Below, one piece after another: positions 23,001 through 35,479 of a stretch of DNA of 64,000 nt (positions are counted from its first letter, which is position 1; the number at the start of each line of letters is the position of its first letter). This DNA is from an uncultured Methanobacterium sp. (lineage in GTDB: Archaea > Methanobacteriota > Methanobacteria > Methanobacteriales > Methanobacteriaceae). The stretch covers positions 2,874,501-2,938,500 of the forward strand of contig NZ_OY762015.1 of assembly GCF_963665055.1 (NCBI RefSeq), in the 5' to 3' direction. Made by a program: the position numbers and the translations under genes. The notes beneath the pieces are model-generated. The model ran no database searches. It had not been told where the DNA came from and saw only the letters and a list, made by a program, of their open reading frames with translations.

Positions 23001-24149
23001 TTAATCTGCCATTTCCTTGTATTTAGTGGCAATTTCAGCAAAGGAATTTGCTATGTAGTGCACCTGTTCCTGACTGTAACCGTAAACACTGCACTTGAAC
23101 CACTGGGTCTGTCCCCGTTTGATTCCCACGATATTCCTTTTTTTAAGTTCTTCATAAAGATAAAAACCTTTACGTGGATGTTTATCAGCAATCCTATGGA
23201 AAAATGGAGTTTCAAACCGCACCAGATCATGTTCTGTGGGACGCACACCGATCTGCTTAACTCCGCCTATTTTTTCCATTTCAGAAACGAAGTAGCGACT
23301 TTTTTCCACTTCAACATCCCAATGGTTAACCCGGTCAATTATGTGGGGTAAAGATGCCATTAATGTTGCAATAGGAGCTCCACGGCTTGTACATCCTAAC
23401 ATTTCAAGTTCCTTAACCTGATGCAGTGATGATCTTTTTAAAACCAGATCTGCCCATTCCTCCTGCACTCCTAGAATACCTATGGGTCCAGAGGCAGCCA
23501 TGCTCTTATGACCACTTCCCACCACGAAATCCACATTCCACCGCTTGGCATCTATGGGCATTCTTCCCATGGAGTAAGCGCAGTTTAAAAGGAAGGGGAT
23601 TCCTGCATCATGGGCTACTTTACCAATGGCCCGGGCATCTGTCACATTACCATAATCTCCATCCACGTGGGTTAAAAGAACTAAACTAACATCTTCCCCC
23701 ATGTCATTGAGTTCATCTAAGGTTTCCCGGTACCCTTCTGCGTTAATACAATATTCAGGATCATCGCTGCTGGGAACTTCAACGATGTTAAGCCCGTTAC
23801 GTTCTGCTGCTAAGTGACTGGTGTAATGGGCATTACCATCCATCACCACAGTATCTCCAGGCCTGCAAAGAGCGTGCATAACTGCAAATTTACCTTCCCT
23901 TGCTCCATGAACAGTTCTAGCATGATCGGCACCAATAAAACTGGCCATATCCTCCAAAAAACTGTTTATGGATGGTTTTGATATTTGATCCAGACGACCG
24001 GCACAGTAATCACAGACACTGTACCCATCGGAAAATTCGTATAATGCTTGACGGGATTCAGGGGGAAGCACCCCTCCACGTTGAAGGGGGTTGAGATTGA
24101 GATTTTCTCTTTCTGTTTGGCGATTAAGGGAATAATCTTGACATTTCAT
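23001..24149 (-). CDS. pscS: O-phosphoseryl-tRNA(Cys):Cys-tRNA synthase (SepCysS)
   Basis: 382 residues; ATG preceded by GGTGA. A PLP-dependent fold-type I enzyme: 'GSGHKSMAASGPIGILG' contains the PLP-binding Lys, and 'CDYCAGRL' near residue 50 holds the conserved cysteines needed for sulfur transfer. 'ARTVHGAREGKFAVMHAL' is another SepCysS block. It converts Sep-tRNA(Cys) to Cys-tRNA(Cys) in the indirect, tRNA-dependent cysteine pathway of methanogens. The partner SepRS gene is not adjacent. A hairpin lies about 170 bp upstream of the start. Confidence 0.93.
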   Translation of the reverse strand: MKCQDYSLNRQTERENLNLNPLQRGGVLPPESRQALYEFSDGYSVCDYCAGRLDQISKPSINSFLEDMASFIGADHARTVHGAREGKFAVMHALCRPGDTVVMDGNAHYTSHLAAERNGLNIVEVPSSDDPEYCINAEGYRETLDELNDMGEDVSLVLLTHVDGDYGNVTDARAIGKVAHDAGIPFLLNCAYSMGRMPIDAKRWNVDFVVGSGHKSMAASGPIGILGVQEEWADLVLKRSSLHQVKELEMLGCTSRGAPIATLMASLPHIIDRVNHWDVEVEKSRYFVSEMEKIGGVKQIGVRPTEHDLVRFETPFFHRIADKHPRKGFYLYEELKKRNIVGIKRGQTQWFKCSVYGYSQEQVHYIANSFAEIATKYKEMAD

Positions 24150-24548
24150 ATAAATTCACCAGTATCGGTTAATCTTGATATTAATAGTTGAGATCTATTT
24201 AGGATAACTTATCTTGGATAATACTTCTCTTTTTTGTCAAAAAATTAAATCCAATTTAACTTAACTTTATATTATTTAATTTCTTTTTTGGTTCTCATAT
24301 ATTTTCTCCAGAATAATGGATAGGATCCCCTGAATAAGGGATCGTTTATCCAAATAAATGGATGGTGAATATAACAAATTATACTTTGTAATATAAATGA
24401 AATAAGTTAATTTAAGATGTAAATAAAATAACCTGTGAAAATATATTAAACCATGGAAAAGAAGCTAAATTGAAGTTTTACTCGGTAGAAGCTACATTTT
24501 TAAAATATTTGCATCTTAAAACTGCACAGCAACCTATAAAACGATTAA
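24150..24548. other. 399-bp spacer upstream of pscS
   Basis: No ORF. It contains the bulged hairpin at 24318-24351 and AT-rich promoter-like DNA. It also receives the 3' end of the PHP gene. Confidence 0.4.
24318..24351 (-). other. Bulged hairpin between PHP gene and pscS
   Basis: Outer arms GGATA/TATCC (5 bp) and inner arms GATCCC/GGGATC (6 bp) enclose an 8-nt loop, with a small asymmetric bulge. It lies 170-200 bp from both flanking genes, on the minus-strand path from one to the other. It may be a terminator of the PHP operon or a leader element of pscS. Confidence 0.4.
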
Positions 24549-25190
24549 TCACCAGAATTGGTTCTTCTTTAATATTTTGACCCCCTTGGTGAGTCCCAGA
24601 TTTAGGGGAGATGTTTTTCGGCCAAATGTTTTCAAATCACCTTTTTCAAAGCCTTTTCTCAGGTCATCTTCCTGGATGTAAACACCAGCATTACCTATTT
24701 CATGGGCAAAGTGAGCGTCGCTACCTGCCAGTCCATGTAACCCATATTTTTCGGCATATTTTTCTGCCTGGATATTGTACTTGTTTAGTAAGCAACGGGA
24801 ATTGAATATTTCCACATAATCCACCAGTTTAGCATCTTCATGGTTTGGGTTAATTCCATTTCCCCGGATATTGTCGAAGGGATGTGGGAGAACTATGATA
24901 CCATCCTGATCTTGTATCTGTGAAATTACCTCTTCAAATCTTCTTGAACGTATTTCTTCAGATAGAAATAATCCAATAACTTCTCCCCGTTCTGTACTTA
25001 TTTCAGAGCCAATAATCACCTTAAACTTCTCACTTTCTAGTTTTTTGGCTTTTAATGCTCCTTTAATGGTGTTATGGTCGGTTAAGGCTATTCCGGATAG
25101 ACCTTTTTTAATGGCTATTTTTACCATTTTTTCTACATCTATCCAACCATCTCTGGAATATTTGGAGTGAGTGTGAAGGTCGTATTTCAT
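24549..25190 (-). CDS. PHP-domain phosphoesterase
   Basis: 213 residues. The PHP metal site is clear: 'DLHTHSKYSRDG' at residues 4-15, 'ALTDHNTIKG' at about 35-44, 'VLPHPFD' and 'GLAGSDAHFAHEIG'. This small stand-alone form is a trinuclear-metal phosphoesterase, related to histidinol phosphatase and to RNase AM-like enzymes. It lies 71 bp after the UbiA-type phosphoribosyltransferase gene on the same strand, suggesting an operon. Dephosphorylation of the lipid-linked product of that enzyme is a plausible but unproven job. Confidence 0.8.
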   Translation of the reverse strand: MKYDLHTHSKYSRDGWIDVEKMVKIAIKKGLSGIALTDHNTIKGALKAKKLESEKFKVIIGSEISTERGEVIGLFLSEEIRSRRFEEVISQIQDQDGIIVLPHPFDNIRGNGINPNHEDAKLVDYVEIFNSRCLLNKYNIQAEKYAEKYGLHGLAGSDAHFAHEIGNAGVYIQEDDLRKGFEKGDLKTFGRKTSPLNLGLTKGVKILKKNQFW

Positions 25191-25261
25191 ATAATTGCCT
25201 TTTTTGTGAATGAATTATTTTATTGGCCTCTTAAAGGATTATTCTAAATCTCTTTAAATGA

Positions 25262-26113
25262 TTATATTATGTAAAGTACACATACCACTACAATAACCCA
25301 TAAAACTATGCTTATAACCATTCCTTTGTCTTTGAATATCATTTCAGGTTCGCCCCCCATGTTTCTGGCGTGTACCAGGAAAATGTAGCGGAACAAACCA
25401 TAAAAAGCGAAGGGGATTGTGATCATTATATAAGTATTGCCTGAAAAGAAGGTGTAGAGTGAATAGGACATGATCAGTGCGGATGTGGTGATGTTGATCA
25501 TCTGATCCAGCATATCTGTGGAATATTCCCCCAATATTTTCCTATGATTGGATGCATTTTCTTTTAGTAAAACTAATTCATGTCTCCGTTTTCCAAGTGC
25601 TAAGAATAGTGCCAGTAGGAATGCACATATTATCAGCCAGGGTGATACATAAACTCCTATAGCTAATGCTCCAGCCATAGCTCTCAGCACAAAACCGATG
25701 GATATTACCATTATGTCCACGATGATAATCTCCTTCAAGAAGAATGAGTAGACAAGCATAAGGATGAAAAATGCTACAGATACCATGAAAAACTGTAAAT
25801 TCAATAGATAGGCCCCAGTAAGGGCTATGCATATTAATATTATTGCAAAGGTCATTGCATATGGTACTTTCAAACGTCCTGAAGCAAGTGGACGATTCTT
25901 TTTTTTAGGGTGGTTTTTATCTTTTTCAAGGTCTAAAATATCATTAAGTATGTATATGCTTCCTGAAAGTATGCAAAAGATTGTGAATGCAGCTATTACA
26001 TCAATCCAGAGGTTTAAATTTAAAAGATTTATTGAAAATATGATTCCAATAAATATAACCAGGTTCTTATACCACTGTTTTGGGCGCATGGATACTAAAA
26101 TATCTTTTAACAT
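25262..26113 (-). CDS. UbiA-superfamily prenyl-phosphate phosphoribosyltransferase
   Basis: 283 residues from the ATG at 26113, chosen for its GTGAT ribosome-binding site; an ATG at 26131 would add six residues. Eight to nine hydrophobic segments are visible. The first metal motif 'NDILDLEKDKNHPKKKNRP' is that of decaprenyl-phosphate phosphoribosyltransferase (Rv3806c type), with the Lys/Arg-rich stretch that binds PRPP, not the aromatic-acceptor UbiA motif. 'GKRRHELVLLKENA' is also typical. It likely attaches phosphoribose to a polyprenyl or dolichyl phosphate in the membrane. Confidence 0.8.
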   Translation of the reverse strand: MLKDILVSMRPKQWYKNLVIFIGIIFSINLLNLNLWIDVIAAFTIFCILSGSIYILNDILDLEKDKNHPKKKNRPLASGRLKVPYAMTFAIILICIALTGAYLLNLQFFMVSVAFFILMLVYSFFLKEIIIVDIMVISIGFVLRAMAGALAIGVYVSPWLIICAFLLALFLALGKRRHELVLLKENASNHRKILGEYSTDMLDQMINITTSALIMSYSLYTFFSGNTYIMITIPFAFYGLFRYIFLVHARNMGGEPEMIFKDKGMVISIVLWVIVVVCVLYII

Positions 26114-26744
26114 TTTATCACTTAACTGCATTAACCTATTTGATATTAAAATACTCTACAAAGTCTCATCAGAATAATCACTTCTTATTTACTCTCTTAT
26201 CTAATTTCATATCTAAGTTCTTATAATTATCCGGTTTAGATATTTTGGGATAACTATCAAACCAGTGAGGAATAACTATCAAACCAGTATATTCCTTATT
26301 AACATTCTGTAATATAACATGATTAGTGTAATGTTATCGTTTGATCTTATAAGCTTATCAATTATGGATTTATTCTTTATTTGAATGTAAATTTATGGGA
26401 ATTTTTTATAAAACCGGATATAGAACTTTCGTGGTAATTAGGATATACCTCTTTATTTGACGTATAAGTGAATACTAAGTCTTTATTGAAAAAATAGTCT
26501 ATTAAATAGTTTATTGATGGTTGATATGGATTAATTCGATGAAAATGTTAGATTGGATTATTTTAATATTTATGCATGAAAATACTAATCTGGTAAATTA
26601 ATAATTCAATCAAAATAAATTATATGTCTAAAAAGAGGTCCTTACTATTTTGAATAAAGTTCTCTGTATCATTTTTTAACTAAATATGTCGAATTTTTAA
26701 GTTAAAAAAAATGAATGGAGTTTTAATACTCACTAACGTAGTAA
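26114..26744. repeat. AT-rich intergenic region with a 17-bp direct repeat
   Basis: About 630 bp without an ORF. ATAACTATCAAACCAGT occurs at 26250-26266 and 26272-26288 (period 22 bp). It sits about 140 bp upstream of the UbiA-type gene and could be a binding site pair. Nothing else is seen. Confidence 0.5.
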
Positions 26745-26762
26745 GTTAAGGAATGAAGATCC

Positions 26763-26767
<5 letters not shown>
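26745..26767 (-). terminator. Hairpin at the end of gap
   Basis: GTTAAGGA (26745-26752) pairs with TCCTTAAC (26760-26767) over 8 bp around a 7-nt loop. The arm nearer the gene contains the gap stop codon. It may act in termination or 3'-end protection. Confidence 0.45.
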
Positions 26768-27776
<1,009 letters not shown>

Positions 27777-28018
27777 AATAAAATCCCCGTTATAGTATTA
27801 TATTAAATTTATGTTTCTTTTTTAGAATATAATAAATTTTATGATTTAATTTTTGGAAAAAATGAACACTTTTGAACTTCTTTATTTTAAAATAATAATT
27901 AATCCTTTAAACTAGTAATTATCTTTTTAAATTAGTAATTTAACCCATTCATTGTGAAATATTTAATAAAATTACTAAAAATAGAAAATAAATATTGAAA
28001 AAGGAAAAAAGTAAGTAT

Positions 28019-28042
28019 CAGCCTTTTTGTTATTAAAGGCTG
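28019..28042 (-). terminator. Terminator hairpin of the top6 operon
   Basis: CAGCCTTT (28019-28026) and AAAGGCTG (28035-28042) form a perfect 8-bp stem with an 8-nt loop. It begins 16 bp after the top6A stop on the minus strand and is followed by a T-rich tract in that direction, as expected for a transcription end. Confidence 0.6.
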
Positions 28043-28058
28043 TTATTTTGTGGTTAAT

Positions 28059-29106
28059 TTATTCCATTGATTCAAGTTTTTCAGGTATATATGTTTCAAC
28101 CACGTACTCTAATCCATATTTGGAGAAGGACTGCTGTTCTGCTTTTTTCCCGATCTTGAGCATCTTCTTGATCTCAACCTGCCAGGTTTCATCTTTGTAC
28201 CGAGGATCCTTTGCGAGTTCTTTAAGCCTTAAAACGTCAATATCTTTAAGGGGGTCTGTGGGAAGGTCATAATTGATGATATCTGAGGCGGTAACACCCA
28301 TGAATTTGGCATCAGGGGTGGCCAGCTGATGGTTTACATGGGCCAATTTGGCACTACCGCTGATGATAACCATGGCGATGTGAAATCCCCATGGGTCTCC
28401 GTCGTTCATGACATAAACGGGCAAATTAAATTCTTCATTCACACGTTTAAGGAAACGTCGGGTTGCACGTGCTGCTTGACCTTTCAAACCCACGATCAGG
28501 GTGTCGAATTTTTTGTAGGCATTTTCCTGGACCATCCTGTGGAACATACCCATGGTCTCCACGGCAATAACCCTCTGCACATCATGATCCAGAAATTCCA
28601 CCTCATCAATGGTGGGGGATATGGTGTAACCTGATTTACCAGATTTCAGTGCGTTGATCTCCACGTCATCATCCTGGAGTGTGATATTTCCATAAACTGA
28701 AGCTCCATCTTCTTCAGGCATCAAGCCCAGGTCTTCACGGGTTGTTCCTAGGGTAACTTCCATGTCTTCACCTATGATGTTGGACTCCTGCTGGTTTCCA
28801 AAGTCCACATCCCAACCTTCAGAAACGTAGTACATCTCCCTTAAAGTGGCGGTTTTTCCCCTGCGAACAAGGTCCTTGCAGAAATTAGCTACATAAACCA
28901 TCTGGGCCATTTTACTTATTTGTTTCACATTACCGAGGGATCTTTGCCCGTATCTGTCTCCCAGGACATAGTAACGTTTTTCAGTATCATAGACTATGTT
29001 GGATGTTCCTCGGGATGGAACTTTAATTTTGGGGACGTTGTTTTTATGAACGTCTTCCAATATTGTCTCACCCAAACTTTTGAGTTTGTTAACTGTAATA
29101 TCTCTC

Positions 29107-29114
<8 letters not shown>
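28059..29114 (-). CDS. top6A: DNA topoisomerase VI subunit A
   Basis: 351 residues from the ATG at 29114, which overlaps the top6B stop by 8 bp; another ATG at 29126 would add four residues. The catalytic tyrosine lies in 'LREMYYVSEGW' (winged-helix/CAP domain), and the Toprim Asp pair in 'VYVMNDGDPWGFHIA'. It is homologous to Spo11. With subunit B it forms the A2B2 type IIB enzyme that relaxes and decatenates DNA by making double-strand breaks with 5' links. Translational coupling with top6B gives equal amounts. Confidence 0.95.
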
Positions 29115-30687
<1,573 letters not shown>

Positions 30688-30822
30688 ACTATGCCTCCTT
30701 TAATTATTTTCAATGTTCCATTTATTTAATGGATTTTTATTTATTCTTCAATAAGTTTTAAAATTATTCAATCAATCACAATTTAATTAGTTTTTGATTT
30801 TCCAATTAAATAAGTGATATTA

Positions 30823-31407
30823 TTAATCTTTGAGTATATATGATGGTCCCATCTTTATCTCTCTTAGCTTCATTTCCTGTTTTTTCCGTTCCAGGAAAGA
30901 ATAAACTGTTTTGTGCCTAGCACCATCTAGAATCATCTCCACGGCCTCCTTGGCAATTTGAAGATGTTCCATTTCTCCAATTATGGACACAGTTTTACCG
31001 TAGATGGACACATAAGTGCCTGTCATTTCCGTGATGATATCTCTGGTTTTACCATCTTTACCAATAATACGTCCTTTTTGCCTTAAAACGGCCTTTTTAG
31101 ATTTCCCCACGTAATCAGGCAAGTTGATGATCTCCAGCATCACATCATCGTCAATTAGTTTAAGAGCTATATCTGGGTTAAAACCTCTACCTATGGCTTT
31201 AACCATGTAACGAGCTTTCCAAACTGCTAAAGGATCTTTAGCATCCTCTTGGGGGGATATGGCTATGCTTCCAGCTTCACTGTCCACATCAATAATTGTT
31301 TCGGTGGTTTTTTCAATGGTTTCTTTGGTTTTTCCGTGTGGTCCAATAAGTACTCCCACTCTTTCCTTGGGGATCTTCAGATATTCTGTGTTGGGCAAAA
31401 TTTTCAC
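30823..31407 (-). CDS. Double KH-domain RNA-processing protein (Dim2/Pno1-like)
   Basis: 194 residues. Two KH folds are seen, with GxxG loops 'IGPHGKT' (about residues 22-28) and 'IGKDGKT' (about 114-120). The order and length match archaeal relatives of the eukaryotic ribosome-assembly factor Dim2/Pno1 (Krr1-like). It is encoded 52 bp downstream of the RIO1 kinase gene. In eukaryotes both partners act in 40S maturation, and archaeal Dim2 binds the 3' end of 16S rRNA, so a role in small-subunit maturation is well founded but inferred. Confidence 0.88.
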   Translation of the reverse strand: MKILPNTEYLKIPKERVGVLIGPHGKTKETIEKTTETIIDVDSEAGSIAISPQEDAKDPLAVWKARYMVKAIGRGFNPDIALKLIDDDVMLEIINLPDYVGKSKKAVLRQKGRIIGKDGKTRDIITEMTGTYVSIYGKTVSIIGEMEHLQIAKEAVEMILDGARHKTVYSFLERKKQEMKLREIKMGPSYILKD

Positions 31408-31459
31408 CTCTAGTTCTAAATGATTATTACGTTATCCTTTAAGATATATTTTTCTATCC

Positions 31460-32230
<771 letters not shown>

Positions 32231-32466
32231 ATGATGCACATCAGTTATTTTCTTGGAAAATGGGCAGAAATATTCAATTTACCCACTCATTAAAATTAGA
32301 TGGTAACTTTAGGAATAAAATGTGTGAAATAAATTATAACTTAACAATTAGGTTAGAAATCTATTTTCACTTGTGTATCCCAAAAATATGATTAGATATA
32401 TTTTATTAAATTGAAATATTTATGGAAAAATGAGGATGCGCTCATTACCGGGTAATGAACATGTGT

Positions 32467-33624
<1,158 letters not shown>

Positions 33625-33711
33625 ATGGCAAAAGTGAAAGGAACTAAAAAAAGAACCAGAGCAAAACATGCAAAACCAGGAAATAAAAGAGGAAGAGGAG
33701 TCAAACATTAA
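33625..33711 (+). CDS. Very small basic protein, 28 aa
   Basis: A 29-codon ATG frame encodes 28 residues: it starts 'MAKVKGTKKRTRAKHAK' and ends 'KRGRGVKH'. More than half of the residues are Lys, Arg or His, and there are no acidic ones, a composition seen in tiny ribosomal or nucleic-acid-binding proteins such as L41e and Thx, although it is not recognisably either. The purine-rich GAGTTGAGAAA precedes the ATG. It is the only coding-like frame in about 1.3 kb and is followed by strong hairpins, which supports a real transcript. Function unknown. Confidence 0.55.
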   Translation: MAKVKGTKKRTRAKHAKPGNKRGRGVKH

Positions 33712-33741
33712 TCAAGTACTTCTGATCGTTAGCGTTTAAAT

Positions 33742-33770
33742 CTGTAACGTATAAATATGAACTGTTACAG
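33742..33770 (+). terminator. Hairpin after the 28-aa ORF
   Basis: CTGTAAC (33742-33748) and GTTACAG (33764-33770) form a perfect 7-bp stem with a 15-nt loop, 30 bp after the stop codon. A second small stem (CCG...CGG) followed by TTTTT lies directly downstream at about 33778-33795. Confidence 0.45.
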
Positions 33771-33825
33771 GAAAATCCGCTGGAAAACGGTTTTTAAAAA
33801 ATTCCAAAATTATTCCTCATTCTTC

Positions 33826-33878
33826 ATGTAAGTTTATCCTGAGCAGAATCAGTTATCTGCTCTCATCATAACTTACAT
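33826..33878. ncRNA. Nested 53-nt stem-loop, candidate structured RNA
   Basis: An outer stem ATGTAAGTT/AACTTACAT (9 bp, 33826-33834 and 33870-33878) encloses an internal loop of 6 and 7 nt, then an inner stem GAGCAGA/TCTGCTC (7 bp, 33841-33847 and 33856-33862) with an 8-nt loop. All 16 pairs are Watson-Crick. The element stands alone between the 28-codon ORF and the IS. It could be a small RNA, a 3'-UTR structure or a bidirectional terminator. Confidence 0.4.
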
Positions 33879-33943
33879 TTGAAATACTAATCTGTATTTA
33901 AAGCTAATTTTTAATTAAATATTTCATTAAAATCCTATTTTTT

Positions 33944-33951
33944 AAAATATT
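33944..33951. repeat. Target-site duplication, left copy
   Basis: AAAATATT directly abuts the left end of the insertion sequence and is repeated exactly at 35123-35130 on the other side. Confidence 0.85.
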
Positions 33952-33976
33952 GGCTTTGTAGAAACCCTTATTTTTT
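33952..33976 (+). repeat. Left terminal inverted repeat
   Basis: About 25 bp, complementary to 35098-35122 with two or three mismatches; the core TTTGTAGAAACCCTT is identical in both ends. Confidence 0.85.
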
Positions 33977-34131
33977 TTATTTGAAGTTGAGGTTTTTTGT
34001 AGATTTTTTTTGTAAAAAAAATTTTTTTAGTTTTAGGTTTTGTTTTTCCTGTTTTCACTTGAAATTACAGCTATATATTTTTAAAATAGGTTGTTAAGGT
34101 ATTTATAATTAGAAAGGGGAATAATATTATT

Positions 34132-35100
34132 ATGATTAGCGAAATCTATTATTCCCCTGTTTATAGTGGAGTTTCAAAGCAGTTAAATCTTTTGGATTTT
34201 AGTTTTAAAAATTCTAATATTCAATGTTTAAAAAGTGTTTTAAACAAGAATAGTGAATTAAAAGAAAATAAATTGGTGAAATTCATCGAAAGAACGTATT
34301 ATTATGTTAAAATAGCGATAAATAAGTATTCTAATGCTTTTTCAAATCATTTATATTCACAACATGCTTTATTCACGATATTAGCAATGAAAATTTACAC
34401 AAAATCAACATATCGTGAAATAATTGATTTTATTGATGTATCAGACATAATTAAGAAATATTTGAGAATAAAAAAGGTTCCACACTTTACAACGATCCAA
34501 AAATTTTTTAAAAGACTACCTTCAAAACAAATTAGAGAAATTAACCATTTAATATTATCATTAAACGATATTAAAGCAGATATAATAGCATTAGACGGCT
34601 CTGGTTTTACGAATGATTATGCAGACAAGTATTATGCAAAAATACGGCAAAAAGAAAGAAAAAGCTACATAAAAAACCATTTAACAATAGACGTAAAAAC
34701 ACGCCTTATTTTATATTATCAAACATCACGTGGACCAAAATACGACACACAATTTGCAAACCCCGCATTAAGACAAATCAAAAAGTATAAACCACATTAT
34801 ATAGTAGCAGACAAAGCATATGACACAGAACCAATAAGAAAATGCATAAATGAAGAACTCAAAGCATTTGACCAAATACCTCTCAAAAACAGAGCAAAAA
34901 AAGGACAATACAGACTAAAAAGCCCAACAATATTCCGAAACAAAATATACACAAAAAGAAACAATATAGAAAGCATATTTTCAACAATAAAAAGAAAATT
35001 CAACGGCACAAACCACAGCAGAAGCACACAACTATCAAACAAAGAAACCAAACTCAAAAACACAATATACAACATCTACAGAACAACACAAATCAACTAA
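34132..35100 (+). CDS. DDE transposase of the insertion sequence
   Basis: 322 residues, apparently full length with no frameshift. The DDE catalytic residues can be placed at 'IIALDGSGFTND' (first Asp, about residue 153), 'YIVADKAYDTEPI' (second Asp, about 226) and 'RNNIESIFSTIKRKF' (Glu, about 285), the spacing of IS4/IS5-like transposases. The chain is very rich in Lys, Asn, Ile and Tyr, and the last third uses A-rich codons almost exclusively, unlike neighbouring genes, in keeping with horizontal spread. It is probably still able to transpose. Confidence 0.9.
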   Translation: MISEIYYSPVYSGVSKQLNLLDFSFKNSNIQCLKSVLNKNSELKENKLVKFIERTYYYVKIAINKYSNAFSNHLYSQHALFTILAMKIYTKSTYREIIDFIDVSDIIKKYLRIKKVPHFTTIQKFFKRLPSKQIREINHLILSLNDIKADIIALDGSGFTNDYADKYYAKIRQKERKSYIKNHLTIDVKTRLILYYQTSRGPKYDTQFANPALRQIKKYKPHYIVADKAYDTEPIRKCINEELKAFDQIPLKNRAKKGQYRLKSPTIFRNKIYTKRNNIESIFSTIKRKFNGTNHSRSTQLSNKETKLKNTIYNIYRTTQIN

Positions 35101-35122
35101 AAAAAAGGGTTTCTACAAAACC
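35098..35122 (-). repeat. Right terminal inverted repeat
   Basis: Contains the transposase stop codon (35098-35100); pairs with the left repeat at 33952-33976. Confidence 0.85.
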
Positions 35123-35130
35123 AAAATATT
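35123..35130. repeat. Target-site duplication, right copy
   Basis: AAAATATT, identical to 33944-33951. Confidence 0.85.
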
Positions 35131-35479
35131 CATAAAATAATTCATATCTTAAATTTCAATATATGCTTTAATTTCATTCAAATTCATATTTAAATTTCAT
35201 TTGAATATTAATCACTGTTTAATTTAAATACACTGTTTATAATTTGCTTTTTTTGCATGTTTTTTAATCATTTTTTTCCAAATAGATTCAGGGTATTCTT
35301 ATTTTCAAAATTAAGCTTCTTTCAAACTCCATTTGAAATCTTTTTTTTGTTAAAATCAATATTCCAGTTAAAATTTAAGCTATGGATTAATGGTAATGGA
35401 GAATGGATGGGTTTATTTATAAACAAAAATAATATAAGTGACAGAAAACACTATTAAATCCCTTTTTTGAGGTTTTATT
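35131..35479. other. 349-bp T-rich spacer before moeA
   Basis: Long T runs around 35248-35350 and no believable gene; a 66-codon frame here is low-complexity Phe/Leu and is not called. The moeA promoter probably lies near 35410-35450 (TTTATTTATAAAC). Confidence 0.4.

Larger units (their letters stand above)
33952..35122 (+). mobile_element. Intact insertion sequence, 1171 bp (ISM1-like)
   Basis: The ends are imperfect inverted repeats of about 25 bp: the left begins GGCTTTGTAGAAACCCTTA (33952) and the right, read inward, GGTTTTGTAGAAACCCTTT (35122). An 8-bp duplication of AAAATATT flanks it. A single transposase gene fills it, and its stop codon lies in the right repeat. A further TTTTGTAGA word occurs inside the left end at about 33995. 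Size, 8-bp duplication and repeat length resemble ISM1 of Methanobrevibacter smithii (1183 bp, 8-bp duplication). The insertion lies between genes and disrupts none. Confidence 0.88.

Noticed and set aside
34797..35075. Antisense frame inside the transposase gene
   Set aside because: Shadow of the A-rich transposase coding strand; Leu/Phe-rich nonsense translation.
35257..35457. 66-codon frame downstream of the IS
   Set aside because: Phe/Lys low-complexity translation of T-rich DNA without a ribosome-binding site.
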